In this document: in pieces, positions 15,672 through 24,739 of the stretch
Layout: each line of letters begins with the position of its first letter
Numbering within the stretch: the first letter of the stretch is position 1
Source of the DNA: Sulfurimicrobium lacus
GTDB taxonomy: Bacteria > Pseudomonadota > Gammaproteobacteria > Burkholderiales > Sulfuricellaceae
Assembly (NCBI RefSeq): GCF_011764585.1
Contig: NZ_AP022853.1
Span: 3,567,501-3,631,500 of the forward strand
Direction: 5' to 3'
Length of the DNA stretch: 64,000 nt
Notes under the pieces: generated by a model
What the model saw: the letters and a program-made list of their open reading frames with translations, nothing else
Database searches by the model: none
Told to the model about the DNA's origin: nothing
Translations under genes and position numbers: made by a program

Positions 15672-17165
15672 ATGCGAGCGTACTCCACCATCGCCGCAGT
15701 CGACCTCGGCTCCAACAGTTTCAGGCTGCAGGTCGCGCGCGTGGTGGGTAACCAGGTCTACCCGCTCGACTCGCTCAAGGAACCGGTCCGTCTCGGCGCC
15801 GGCCTGACGCCGGACAAATACCTCGACGACGAATCGCAGCAGCGCGCGCTGGCCTGCCTCAAGATTTTTTCCGAGCGTCTGCGCGGCCTGCCACGCGAGG
15901 CGGTGCGCGCTGTCGGCACCAACACCTTCCGCGTGGCAAAAAACGCGCCCGCCTTTCTGGACGCGGCACAAGCGGCGCTCGGCTTCCCCATTGAAATCGT
16001 CGCCGGCAAGGAAGAAGCCCGCCTGATCTACCTCGGCGTTTCCCACGGACTGCCCGTTTCGGAGGAACAACGCCTGGTGGTGGATATCGGCGGCGGCTCG
16101 ACCGAATTCATCATCGGCTCGGGATACCAGCCGCAGCAGATGGAAAGCCTGTACATGGGCTGCGTCAGCTTCAGCCGGCGCTTTTTCCCCGACGGAAAGA
16201 TCGGCAGAAACGACCTGTTGCAGGCCGAACTGGCGGCACGCAGCGAAATCCTCACCATCGCCGCGGACTTTTCCGCCGGACACTGGCAACATGCGGTCGG
16301 CTCCTCGGGTTCAGCGCGCGCCCTGGCTGAAATCCTGGAACAGAACGGGCTGTCCGCATCCGGCATCACACGCGATGGCCTGGCCAGACTGCGCGCGCTG
16401 CTGCTCAAGGCCGGGGATGTTAAGCTGCTGCAACTGGCGGGCCTGGTGCCCGACCGGGTGCCGGTACTGGCCGGCGGTTTTGCCATCATGAACAGCATCT
16501 TCACCGAACTCGGCATCGAGCACATGGATGTGGCCACCGGCGCGCTGCGCGAAGGCGTGCTGTACGACCTGATCGGCCGCTTCCACAAACATGACATGCG
16601 CGAAGCCACGGTGCGCGAATTCATGCGCCGCTATCACGTCGACCCGCCCCAGGCGGGACGGGTGCAGGTACTGGCGAGCACGCTGTTCGATCAGATCGCG
16701 CACAAGCTGGACGGCACGATCGCCAATCCTAGGCTCCAGCTGGCGTGGGCGGCACGGCTGCACGAGATCGGCATTTCCATCGCCCACACCGGCTATCACC
16801 GCCACTCTGCCTACATTCTCGCCAACGCCGACATGCCCGGTTTTTCCCGCCTTGAGCAGGAGCAATTGAGCCTGCTGGCGCGCGCTCACCGCGGCGCCCT
16901 GAGCAAACTGCTGAGTTTGGTTTTGAACCCGAGCGAATGGCCGCTGATCCTGGTGTTGCGCCTCGCGGTGCTGCTTTGTCGCAGCCGCAGCGACGTCGAG
17001 CTGCCGCCGATGAAGCTCAAATTCGGCAGCAGCGGCTTTTCGCTCACCCTGAATCGCGAATGGCTGGAACACAATCCCCTGACCCGCGCCCTGCTCGAAG
17101 ACGAAAGCAAGGAGTGGAAGTCTATCGGCATTTCTTTTGCGCTCAAGACAGGCAAGGCGCTGTAG
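15672..17165 (+). CDS. ppx: Exopolyphosphatase (Ppx/GppA family)
   Basis: Hydrolyses terminal phosphates of polyphosphate and/or pppGpp. The ASKHA fold is shown by AAVDLGSNSFRLQVARV (phosphate 1 motif) and LVVDIGGGSTEFIIG (phosphate 2 motif). Residues beyond about 310 form the HD-like C-terminal domain (RLHEIGISIAHTGYHRHSAYIL). Length 497 fits Ppx. The start directly abuts the phoU stop, so the two genes form one unit. Confidence 0.94.
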   Translation: MRAYSTIAAVDLGSNSFRLQVARVVGNQVYPLDSLKEPVRLGAGLTPDKYLDDESQQRALACLKIFSERLRGLPREAVRAVGTNTFRVAKNAPAFLDAAQAALGFPIEIVAGKEEARLIYLGVSHGLPVSEEQRLVVDIGGGSTEFIIGSGYQPQQMESLYMGCVSFSRRFFPDGKIGRNDLLQAELAARSEILTIAADFSAGHWQHAVGSSGSARALAEILEQNGLSASGITRDGLARLRALLLKAGDVKLLQLAGLVPDRVPVLAGGFAIMNSIFTELGIEHMDVATGALREGVLYDLIGRFHKHDMREATVREFMRRYHVDPPQAGRVQVLASTLFDQIAHKLDGTIANPRLQLAWAARLHEIGISIAHTGYHRHSAYILANADMPGFSRLEQEQLSLLARAHRGALSKLLSLVLNPSEWPLILVLRLAVLLCRSRSDVELPPMKLKFGSSGFSLTLNREWLEHNPLTRALLEDESKEWKSIGISFALKTGKAL

Positions 17166-17180
17166 CGGACATTTCTACCC

Positions 17181-17207
17181 TTAACAAATCGGTTATCATG
17201 CCGATAA
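17181..17207 (+). promoter_or_regulatory. Candidate sigma-28 (FliA) promoter of flgP-flgT
   Basis: GCCGATAA at 17200-17207 is identical to the sigma-28 -10 consensus. With the standard 11-base spacer the -35 would be TTAACAAA (17181-17188), only a partial match to TAAAGTTT. It lies 38 bases before the flgP start, where a flagellar promoter would be expected. Confidence 0.5.
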
Positions 17208-17245
17208 GCTGTGTTGTTAAAGCAAGTTCTCGAATACCCTGGGGG

Positions 17246-17845
17246 ATGCCCGTGATCAAACGCGTTGTGCTTTTATTGCCAATTGTTCTGCTGACTGCTT
17301 GCAGTTCATTTTCGTTGCCCCAGATTTTCGGCACTTCCTCCACGCCAAAACAGCAAACCGTCGTGATGCGCCCGGTCACGCTGACCGCCATCGGCTACGG
17401 CGCCACCATCCCCAACAGCAACTATACCGAAGGGCAAAAACGCCTGATGGCGATGCGCGCTTCCAAGCTCGATGCCTACCGGGCACTGGCAGAACAGGTT
17501 TACGGCGTCAGGATCACCAGCAACAGCACGATCGCCGGTCTGGCCGCGCAGCACGACAGCTTCCGCGCATATGTGGACGCTTACATCCGTGGCGCGAAAA
17601 TCGTCACGGTGACGCCGATGGCGGACGGAAATTACGAAACGGTGCTGGAGCTCGAACTCAACGAGCAGTTTTATCAAACCGTGAACCAGCCTCAAAGCCA
17701 GCCGATACCTCAACAGCAAGGCAGCCTTGAAAGACCGCCAAAGGCCGAAGCACCGATAACCGTTGCCACGGCACAGAACTGCGGCGGCAAGACTGGCACC
17801 ACCACAGGCTGCGGCAATGCGGCAAACTTCTATCACGCGGAATAA
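17246..17845 (+). CDS. flgP: LPP20/FlgP-family outer-membrane lipoprotein
   Basis: A 199-residue lipoprotein: signal peptide MPVIKRVVLLLPIVLLTAC with lipobox LTAC, then an LPP20-type domain (GYGATI...LMAMRASKLDAYRALAEQVYGVRI...). FlgP forms outer-membrane basal-disk structures around polar flagella in Vibrio and Campylobacter. The ATG at 17246, preceded by CTGGGGG, places the signal peptide at the N-terminus; longer upstream frames overlap ppx and are not credible. A FlgT-like gene follows after 3 bases and a FliA-type promoter precedes it, supporting a flagellar role. Confidence 0.8.
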   Translation: MPVIKRVVLLLPIVLLTACSSFSLPQIFGTSSTPKQQTVVMRPVTLTAIGYGATIPNSNYTEGQKRLMAMRASKLDAYRALAEQVYGVRITSNSTIAGLAAQHDSFRAYVDAYIRGAKIVTVTPMADGNYETVLELELNEQFYQTVNQPQSQPIPQQQGSLERPPKAEAPITVATAQNCGGKTGTTTGCGNAANFYHAE

Positions 17846-17848
17846 AGC

Positions 17849-19129
17849 TTGAAACTCGGGCTCTTAGCCCTTGCTGTGCTGCTCATTTCCAGCGCGGCAA
17901 CGGCACAATCCATTGAAACCGAAGGCATCGCCGCGCTTGACGCCGGCGGCATGGAGCAGGCACGCCAGGAAGCCATTCAGGATGCCCTGCAGCAAGCCGC
18001 CATGAGTGCCGCCGCACAGGTCGAAGCCAGCAGCGACATGGACTCCTCCGGCAGGCTGCAGGAAAGCGTGCGCGTCACGCCAGCGGCAAGCATATCTAGC
18101 CACACGGTATTGCAGGAATGGAGCGCGGACGGGCTGTTGCACGTCCGGATACGCGCAGAAGTCCAGCCTCAGGAAGAAAAAACCGCGCCGACAAGGGCGG
18201 GCCAGAAAGCAGTCGCCCGAACACCAAATTTCAAGAAAAAAATCGCCGTCACCCGCTTCCAGGTGGTCAATTCGCTCCAGGTGGAGGACATTTCCAATAT
18301 TTGGGATGGCTATCCCCTCGAATTGCTGCGCCGCCTGGAACTGCTCGGGAACGTACTGCCGGTCAATAACATATCTTCGCTGCTGTCGGCCGGCAGTGAG
18401 CCCATCATCGACTCTCCCGCCAACCGGGAAATGATCCGCCGCATCGCCGAGCAGACCGGAAGCCAGTTCGTGATTTCGGGCGTGATTCTCGACGCCGGCT
18501 TCGGTGGCGGAACCATCCGGCCTTATTGGGGTTGGCAAGGCAAGGAAAGCGGCAGCCGCTCCGAACTCGCCCTGCCTTGGCCGAACCTTGCCGTCGGTCT
18601 CAAGCCAGGTCCGTCGGAGCGTCGTCTGGAAGTGGAAATATTCATCCATGACGGGCTCAGCGGCGCCCTGATTGCACGCCACCGCGCCAGCGCCGAAGCT
18701 GGCGGGCGTGTGACGGTGGGACGCGATAAACCCTTCGCCAGCGCCGCCTTCTTCGCCACCCCCTTTGGCCATGTGGCCGAACGCCTCATCGACACCCAGG
18801 TCGAGGCCGTCAGCAACGATCTGGCCTGCCTGCCGTTCATGGCAAGCATCGTGCGCATCCAGGGGAAAAAAGTCTTTCTCGACGCCGGCGGCACTTCCGG
18901 GCTGGCGCCCGGAGACAGGCTGACGGTGTATCGCAAGAACACGAACGCACCGATCAGCAGCCTTTCCGGCACCACCACCCTGGGCATTCCGGAAACGTCC
19001 GCCACCACCGTCACCCTGCGCGAGGTGCAACCCTTGTTCGCGCTCGGGGAACTGGCTGCAGACCCGGCCAAGGTGAATGTGCAGATTGGGGATGTCGCGC
19101 GCTTCGAAGCGGCACGCGCCGGAAAGTAA
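17849..19129 (+). CDS. flgT: Flagellar assembly protein T-like (FlgT)
   Basis: A 426-residue secreted protein with a TTG start and a signal peptide (LLALAVLLISSAATAQ). The N-terminal region (ALDAGGMEQARQEAIQDALQQAAM) matches the FlgT N-terminal domain; a middle TolB-like region (KKIAVTRFQVVN...QTGSQFVISGVI) and a C-terminal SH3-like domain (KVFLDAGGTSGLAPGDRLTVYR) follow. FlgT builds the H-ring that stabilises the motor in the outer envelope of Vibrio. The pairing with flgP supports the call; the remaining flagellar genes are elsewhere. Confidence 0.8.
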   Translation: MKLGLLALAVLLISSAATAQSIETEGIAALDAGGMEQARQEAIQDALQQAAMSAAAQVEASSDMDSSGRLQESVRVTPAASISSHTVLQEWSADGLLHVRIRAEVQPQEEKTAPTRAGQKAVARTPNFKKKIAVTRFQVVNSLQVEDISNIWDGYPLELLRRLELLGNVLPVNNISSLLSAGSEPIIDSPANREMIRRIAEQTGSQFVISGVILDAGFGGGTIRPYWGWQGKESGSRSELALPWPNLAVGLKPGPSERRLEVEIFIHDGLSGALIARHRASAEAGGRVTVGRDKPFASAAFFATPFGHVAERLIDTQVEAVSNDLACLPFMASIVRIQGKKVFLDAGGTSGLAPGDRLTVYRKNTNAPISSLSGTTTLGIPETSATTVTLREVQPLFALGELAADPAKVNVQIGDVARFEAARAGK

Positions 19130-19162
19130 ACAAGTCGCGCGCCGGCAACACCCGGCGAGGCG

Positions 19163-20326
19163 CTATGGCTGTGGCAGCGGATAATCCTTCGGCAGCAGCA
19201 CCCACATTTTTCCCGCCTGCTTCATGCTACCCGCGTACTTGCCGGCATCGTTGCCGAATCCCCAGAAGAAATCTGCGCGCACCACGCCCTTGATCGCCCC
19301 GCCGGTATCCTGGGCGAGCATCAGGCGATTGAGCGGCTTGGCGTCGTTGGGCCAAGTGGTGGAAAGGAACACCGGCGCACCAAGCGGGATCGTGCGCGGG
19401 TCGACTGCCAGGCTCCGTCCCGCCGTCAGAGGCACGCCCAGCGCGCCGAGGGGGCCGGAAAGCTGGTTCGGCAACTCGCGGAAGAACACATAACTGGCAT
19501 TGACGTCGAGCAGCTCGGTCAACTTGCCCGGATTGCGCTTGGCCCAGTCCTTGATGCCCTGCATGGAAGCCTTGTCGAGCGTCAGTTCGCCGCGTTCCAC
19601 CAGAGCCTTGCCGATGGATTTATAGGGGTAGCCGTTCTGGTCGGCATAACCGATGCGCACCATTTCCCCGCCCGGCAGCCTGATCTTGCCGGACCCCTGA
19701 ATCTGCAGGAAAAAAAGGTCGACCGCATCGTCCACCCAGAACAGTTCCCTGCCTTTCAGCGGTGCCACGCCATTGTCGATCTCCGCGCGGCTGTAATAGG
19801 GGACAACGCGGTTGCCCTGCAAACGGCCGCGCAACCGCATCCCCTTCAATTCAGGGTAAACGGAGGCCAGATCGACCACCAGCAAATCGGCAGGCGCGGC
19901 ATAGAGGGGGTAGCGGAAACGACTGGTCCGGGTACGGCTGCCATTCAGCAAAGGCTCGTAATAACCGGTAATCAGACCATCGCTGCTGTTATCTGGATTG
20001 GTCACCTGGTAAGGGGTGAAGTTTTCTTCGAAGAAGCGGCGCAAGGATTCGGGTTGGGCTGTCTGCACCGCCGCCATGTCGCACACTGCCTTCCAGGCCG
20101 GCTGCTGTTTCATTGCGCCGCAACTCTGCAGGAACGCACTCCAGGCCTGCGCAGGATCATCCTCGCTCCAGCCGGAAACGGTATTCCACGCTGCCGCCTG
20201 CAGAGGCGGCGCCGCGACAGTGACCGCCGGAGGGGGAACGACGCCTACCACGCTGGGTGGTGGCAGCGAGGCGCAGGCGGAAAACAGTGATAAGAGAAGG
20301 ACAGGGACTAAACGCAGGATTTTCAT
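19163..20326 (-). CDS. mltA: Membrane-bound lytic murein transglycosylase A
   Basis: MltA cleaves peptidoglycan to 1,6-anhydromuropeptides. With the ATG at 20326 the protein is 387 residues, beginning with a lipoprotein signal (MKILRLVPVLLLSLFSAC). MltA-specific segments include ITGYYEPLLNGSR, VDLFFLQIQGSGKI and the C-terminal 3D domain LMLAQDTGGAIKG...DFFWG with its catalytic Asp residues. It is convergent with flgT and upstream of nothing in the same direction except apaG, which is transcribed towards it. Confidence 0.95.
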   Translation of the reverse strand: MKILRLVPVLLLSLFSACASLPPPSVVGVVPPPAVTVAAPPLQAAAWNTVSGWSEDDPAQAWSAFLQSCGAMKQQPAWKAVCDMAAVQTAQPESLRRFFEENFTPYQVTNPDNSSDGLITGYYEPLLNGSRTRTSRFRYPLYAAPADLLVVDLASVYPELKGMRLRGRLQGNRVVPYYSRAEIDNGVAPLKGRELFWVDDAVDLFFLQIQGSGKIRLPGGEMVRIGYADQNGYPYKSIGKALVERGELTLDKASMQGIKDWAKRNPGKLTELLDVNASYVFFRELPNQLSGPLGALGVPLTAGRSLAVDPRTIPLGAPVFLSTTWPNDAKPLNRLMLAQDTGGAIKGVVRADFFWGFGNDAGKYAGSMKQAGKMWVLLPKDYPLPQP

Positions 20327-20371
20327 ATTTCGAAGGTACAAGTAAAGCCGTTGCGGCTTTTCGATGATCGG

Positions 20372-20755
20372 TTAATGCAATACCCGCGGTATTGCGAGGG
20401 AAAACTCTGCAACCGGGGCTTCGAAATGGGTGCCGTCTTCGGCCACCATTTGGTAGCTGCCGCGCATGGTGCCCACGGGTGTCGCCAGGGAGGTGCCGCT
20501 GGTGTATTCGAAACGCTCTCCCGGGCGCAACAGCGGCTGTTCGCCGACCACGCCGAGTCCGCGCACCTCCTGCACCTGATTTGCCGCATCAGTGATGACC
20601 CAGTGCCGACTGACCAGTTGCGCCGCCTCGGTTCCGGTGTTGCTGATGGAAATGGTATAGGCGAAAACGTAACGCCCGCTGCTCTCATCCGACTGGTCGG
20701 GAAGATAGGTGGCCTCTGTATCGACCTGGATTTCGTATTTTTTGCTGTCTGCCAT
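20372..20755 (-). CDS. apaG: Co2+/Mg2+ efflux protein ApaG
   Basis: A 127-residue ApaG with the family signatures YVFAYTISISNTG, SRHWVITDA and VVGEQPLLRPGERFEYTSG. The fold is a fibronectin-type beta sandwich; mutants in enterobacteria are affected in cobalt/magnesium handling, but the molecular role remains unclear. mltA follows in the same direction 45 bases later, so co-transcription is plausible. Confidence 0.95.
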   Translation of the reverse strand: MADSKKYEIQVDTEATYLPDQSDESSGRYVFAYTISISNTGTEAAQLVSRHWVITDAANQVQEVRGLGVVGEQPLLRPGERFEYTSGTSLATPVGTMRGSYQMVAEDGTHFEAPVAEFSLAIPRVLH

Positions 20756-20862
20756 AGTGCCTCATTGCACACGAATTTCTCTGATCAGGCAAGAGAATCA
20801 TTGGCGCAATCTCTCAGCGCTTCAATTTCCACGAACGCTGGGGTAGAATCCACCACTGATTT

Positions 20863-20938
<76 letters not shown>

Positions 20939-20955
20939 ATTCTTTGCCCCTACTT

Positions 20956-21357
20956 CTACCCATAAATTTTTTCCAGCATCTTGTAAGCCAGCACAAACGC
21001 CAGCCCCGCAATGATCACGGCGAGGCCCGCAAAGCCAAGGATTTTCCCCAAGCCGACTTGGTTTTTCTGCCCCAAGGCAGCATGCGCATCACCAGCCAGG
21101 CTGAAGACGTTTTTCGCCGCTTCCGAAGCACCGGCAAGGTTGTTGGCATAACTCAGCGAAATCTGTAGTTTCCCCGCACCGCCGATACGTTCCATTTCCT
21201 CCGGCGTAAGGAAGATATTGATGTTCGCCTGGCGAGCAATCGCCTGGAGAGCGCAGACCGGGTCGTCCGCCTTCAGGGCAATCGTTCCTGCCCGTTCGCT
21301 CAGTTTGGCTTTTCCCTTTGTTTGCAACTTGAGTACGTCCACATTGCCCTGCGCCAT
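20956..21357 (-). CDS. Hypothetical protein with C-terminal membrane anchor
   Basis: Not recognised. The 133-residue product has a soluble, Ala/Leu-rich N-terminal part (KLQTKGKAKLSERAGTIALK, then DPVCALQAIARQANINIFLTP) and one strongly hydrophobic C-terminal segment (ILGFAGLAVIIAGLAFVLAYKML) followed by a short basic tail, so it is probably tail-anchored. The ATG at 21357 is favoured because GGAGG stands five bases before it; ATG 21369 is also in frame. It lies between tRNA-Ala and the oxidoreductase gene. Confidence 0.65.
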   Translation of the reverse strand: MAQGNVDVLKLQTKGKAKLSERAGTIALKADDPVCALQAIARQANINIFLTPEEMERIGGAGKLQISLSYANNLAGASEAAKNVFSLAGDAHAALGQKNQVGLGKILGFAGLAVIIAGLAFVLAYKMLEKIYG

Positions 21358-21420
21358 CAAGGCCTCCATCAATGGTTACTGCATAAGCTCTATTATGACG
21401 TTACCCAGACAGAACTTGCT

Positions 21421-22509
21421 TCATCCTTGCTTGAACAAGTTTTTGAATTCCCGCGGCTGCGAACGCCAATATTGTTTCGGCGCATCCACCTGTGCGCCAA
21501 GTTTTGCCGCTGCATGCCATGGCCAACGCGGGTCATACAGCATTCCCCGTGCCAGCGCCACCATGTCAGCCTGTCCTGATGAGACGATCGTCTCGGCTTG
21601 TTCCGCCTCGGTGATCAGGCCTACGGCAATCGTAACCAAGCCGGTTTCGCGCCGGATTCTTTCGGCGAAAGGAACCTGATAACCCGGCTCGACAGGGATT
21701 TGCTGCAAGGGAGACAGCCCGCCGCTCGAGACATCGATGAACGCACACCCCCGGCGCTGCAGTTCCTTGGCAAAAACGACGCTCTGCTCGATATCCCACC
21801 CGCCGGCCACCCAGTCTGTTGCGGAAATCCTGACGCCAATCGGCCTGTCGGGCAAGGCGTTGCGCATGGCGTCAAAAACCTCGAGCGGAAAGCGCATGCG
21901 GTTCTCCGGGGAGCCCCCATACCGGCCATTGCGGACATTCGACAAGGGTGACAGGAATTGATGCAGGAGATAGCCGTGTGCCGCGTGCAGTTCAATCACA
22001 TCCACACCCAGCCGTTGCGCCGCTGACACAAAGTCGTTGCGGATTCGCTTCAGGTCTTCGTCACCCAAGGCTAGTGGATGAGGGTCGCCCTCGGCATATG
22101 GCAAGGCGGAAGGTGCCATGGTTTGCCAACCGCCGCTCTCCGGCACGAGAGACTGGCCGCCTTCCCACGGCACCCGTGTCGATGCCTTGCGCCCGGCGTG
22201 CGCCAACTGGATGGCGATGGGCATCGCCGAATAATGCCGGATCGATTGGATAACACGTGCAAGCGCCGCTTCCGTTTTGTCGGACCACAACCCAAGATCG
22301 TTCGGCGAGATGCGCCCTTCCGGCGCGACCGCAGTTGCTTCGATGAACAGCAGGGCTGCGCCGGACAACGCCAGCTGGCCAAGGTGAATCAGATGCCAGT
22401 CAGTCGCCTGGCCATGTTCGGCCGAGTACTGGCACATGGGCGAGATGACGATACGGTTGCTCAAAGCCAGGTCGCCGAGAGCGATCGGGGAAAAAAGTTT
22501 GCTCACCAT
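21421..22509 (-). CDS. NADH:flavin oxidoreductase / Old Yellow Enzyme family (YqjM-like)
   Basis: An FMN-dependent ene-reductase of about 362 residues. Diagnostic segments: LFSPIALGDLALSNRIVISPMCQYSAEHG, QLAHAGRKAS, ELHAAHGYLLHQFLSP with the substrate-binding His pair, RNGRYGGSPENRMRF, and the FMN phosphate region DMVALARGMLYDPRWPWHAA. Cys in PMCQYS is typical of the thermophilic-like YqjM/XenA subgroup. The physiological substrate is unknown. Start taken at ATG 22509, which has GGAAA 8 bases before it; ATG 22515 is an alternative. Confidence 0.93.
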   Translation of the reverse strand: MVSKLFSPIALGDLALSNRIVISPMCQYSAEHGQATDWHLIHLGQLALSGAALLFIEATAVAPEGRISPNDLGLWSDKTEAALARVIQSIRHYSAMPIAIQLAHAGRKASTRVPWEGGQSLVPESGGWQTMAPSALPYAEGDPHPLALGDEDLKRIRNDFVSAAQRLGVDVIELHAAHGYLLHQFLSPLSNVRNGRYGGSPENRMRFPLEVFDAMRNALPDRPIGVRISATDWVAGGWDIEQSVVFAKELQRRGCAFIDVSSGGLSPLQQIPVEPGYQVPFAERIRRETGLVTIAVGLITEAEQAETIVSSGQADMVALARGMLYDPRWPWHAAAKLGAQVDAPKQYWRSQPREFKNLFKQG

Positions 22510-22675
22510 GATCATTTCCAATGCAATCGATTCCAGGTGCGACCCTGTTTAGTGGTTTCGCCTAAGCCTGACCCCAGCGAAAAAATAATTAGACCGCCCG
22601 AATATTGAAAACTCCCCAGTTCCCAGAGCTTTTTAGCGCGGAAATCCTGCATTTTTTATCACACCATCTTGCAGT

Positions 22676-22690
22676 TGATAATCATTATCA
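22676..22690 (+). promoter_or_regulatory. Fur box upstream of the iron-uptake operon
   Basis: TGATAATCATTATCA is a perfect 7-1-7 Fur inverted repeat, 60 bases before the cupredoxin start codon and in an AT-rich region. It strongly suggests Fur repression of the three following genes. The rest of the 22510-22749 interval carries no gene. Confidence 0.85.
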
Positions 22691-22749
22691 TGTAAGATGA
22701 GAACCGTTATCAATTGCCGTGAATTTTTGAGTCTTCATAAGGAGCTGTT

Positions 22750-23112
22750 GTGAACACCATTCAAAGCGTTCTTCTTTCTTGCCGCAAAGTCGCTGTCCTT
22801 GTCATGGGGACAGCGGCGATTATTTGCTCTTCAACCGTCATGGCCGCAGAAGCGGCGCACGTCCTGATCATTCAGGACCATCGCTTCCAGCCGGCGGAAC
22901 TCGTGGTGCCATCGGGCAAGAAGATAAAACTTTCGGTCGAAAATCGGGACTCCACCCCTGAGGAATTCGAGAGCCACGATCTCAATCGGGAGAAAGTGAT
23001 TGCCGGCAAGTCGACCGCCACAATTTTCGTCGGGCCTCTTGCCCCAGGACGCTACAGCTTTTACGGCGAATTCAACGAAAAAACCGCTCAGGGCGTAATC
23101 GTCGCACAGTAA
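22750..23112 (+). CDS. Periplasmic cupredoxin-domain protein (EfeO-cupredoxin-like)
   Basis: A 120-residue secreted protein with a GTG start and a signal peptide ending STVMAAEAAH. The mature part is a cupredoxin-like domain (LIIQDHRFQPAELVVPSGKKI, STPEEFESHDLNREKVI, GRYSFYGEF). It resembles the cupredoxin part of EfeO, which presents iron to FTR1-type permeases. Several His and acidic residues could bind metal, but the classic type-1 copper set is not complete. It is first in a Fur-box operon with FTR1 and an outer-membrane protein. Confidence 0.85.
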   Translation: MNTIQSVLLSCRKVAVLVMGTAAIICSSTVMAAEAAHVLIIQDHRFQPAELVVPSGKKIKLSVENRDSTPEEFESHDLNREKVIAGKSTATIFVGPLAPGRYSFYGEFNEKTAQGVIVAQ

Positions 23113-23134
23113 AGACGAGTAAAGGAGAACCGAA

Positions 23135-23968
23135 ATGTTTGCCACCGCTGTCATCGTGTTTAGAGAAGTGCTCGAAGCCGCCATCATTATCGGCATTATT
23201 GCCGCCGCGACAAGGTCGGTGGCTGGCCGCAGCCGCTGGCTGATCGCCGGGCTCGCGGCCGGCCTGGCCGGCTCCGCACTGGTGGCCGCGTCGACGGACG
23301 CCATCGCGTCGATGGCGAGCGGCATAGGACAGGAACTGTTCAACGCCATCGTGCTGGGCATCGCGGTTCTGATGCTGGCGTGGCACAACATCTGGATGTC
23401 CTCGCACGGCGCTGCTTTGGCCAAGTCAGCCAAAAGTGTCGGCAATGCCATACGCGATGGCCAGCAGGAATGCTCGATTCTACTGGTCGTCGTCGGCTTG
23501 GCGGTGCTGCGCGAAGGCTCGGAGACGGTGCTTTTCCTTTATGGCATCTCCACTTCGGATGGCTCGGGAGCGTCGTCGATGCTGCTTGGCGGCCTGGCGG
23601 GCATCGTCGGGGGCGTCACCGCCGGCTACGCCATCTACGCCGGCCTGCTGCGCATACCGATGCGCTGGTTTTTCGCTGCAACCGGCGTGCTGGTATTGCT
23701 CCTGGCCGCCGGAATGGCTGCTCAGGCGGCACGTTTCCTGATCCAGGCCGACATCCTGCCCAGCCTTGCCGCGCCGCTATGGGACACCTCGGTGGCGCTC
23801 CCCGAGCGCTCCATCGCCGGCATGCTGCTGCACAGCCTGGTCGGGTACGACCCCAGGCCAGCCGGCATGCAATTGATATTTTACGTTTTCACCCTGGCCG
23901 CCATTGGCTTGGGCATGAAGTGGGTCAGCCAGTCCCACCGCACAAACCATCACAAAGGAACTGCTTGA
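23135..23968 (+). CDS. FTR1-family iron permease (EfeU-like)
   Basis: An inner-membrane protein of 277 residues with seven predicted helices and two iron-translocating REXXE motifs: REVLE near residue 10 and REGSE near residue 127. Members import ferric iron, often after oxidation of Fe(II). No EfeB peroxidase is nearby; the upstream cupredoxin protein likely supplies the periplasmic step. The TGA stop overlaps the next gene start (TGATG). Confidence 0.92.
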   Translation: MFATAVIVFREVLEAAIIIGIIAAATRSVAGRSRWLIAGLAAGLAGSALVAASTDAIASMASGIGQELFNAIVLGIAVLMLAWHNIWMSSHGAALAKSAKSVGNAIRDGQQECSILLVVVGLAVLREGSETVLFLYGISTSDGSGASSMLLGGLAGIVGGVTAGYAIYAGLLRIPMRWFFAATGVLVLLLAAGMAAQAARFLIQADILPSLAAPLWDTSVALPERSIAGMLLHSLVGYDPRPAGMQLIFYVFTLAAIGLGMKWVSQSHRTNHHKGTA

Positions 23969-24714
23969 TGAAAAAGATCTTCGCATTGGCGCTTTGCGCG
24001 GGCACGCTGTTTTCAGGCTCGGCATTCGCCGGAGTCGCGGATTACGTTTACATCCCCACCGTCGAACAGGGCGAGAAAGAAATCGATTTCAAGTTCGGCT
24101 CGTCGCCCTCCGGCGATGCCAGCCGGGTTGCCAGTCTCGGTGTCGGCTATGGGGCAACCGACTACTGGTTTACCGAGGTATACCTGAAAACGGAGCACGA
24201 AGGTTCGGCGCCACGGCTGAATATCCTGGAGTGGGAAAACAAATTCCAGCTGACCGAAAGCGGGAAATACCCGGTGGACGTCGGCTTGATCACCGAATTC
24301 GAGTTCCCGGTCAATCAGGACGGGGCCGCGAACGAGTTCAAGTTCGGACCATTGTTCCAGACCGAATTCAACAAGCTGCAACTAAACGGCAACCTGCTGT
24401 TCGAACGAAAATTCGGCGGCGACAGCGACCCCGACGATGCACCGAACACCACAGTTTTCCAGTACCAGTGGCAGGCGAAATATCGCTGGAAGCAGGAGTT
24501 CGAGTTCGGCTTGCAAGGATTGGGCGAGTTGGGCGAATGGAATCATTGGTCGTCGCGCGACGCGCAACAGCACAAAATCGGGCCTGCCATTTTCGGTAAA
24601 ATTTCTCTCGGCGGAAAGCAGGCGATTCGCTACAACGCAGCATGGCTGATTGGCACAACCAGTGCAACGCCGGACAATACCTTCCGGATGCAGCTGGAAT
24701 ACGAATTCAGGTAA
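23968..24714 (+). CDS. Outer-membrane beta-barrel protein of the FTR1 operon
   Basis: A 248-residue protein with a clear signal peptide (MKKIFALALCAGTLFSGSAFA) and alternating aromatic strands typical of an outer-membrane barrel, ending RMQLEYEFR. I do not recognise a named family with certainty. Because it is coupled to the FTR1 gene and shares its Fur box, it may let iron or an iron chelate cross the outer membrane. That role is inferred from context only. Confidence 0.8.
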   Translation: MKKIFALALCAGTLFSGSAFAGVADYVYIPTVEQGEKEIDFKFGSSPSGDASRVASLGVGYGATDYWFTEVYLKTEHEGSAPRLNILEWENKFQLTESGKYPVDVGLITEFEFPVNQDGAANEFKFGPLFQTEFNKLQLNGNLLFERKFGGDSDPDDAPNTTVFQYQWQAKYRWKQEFEFGLQGLGELGEWNHWSSRDAQQHKIGPAIFGKISLGGKQAIRYNAAWLIGTTSATPDNTFRMQLEYEFR

Positions 24715-24739
24715 GCACGGGAATCAGGGCCTAACAAAC

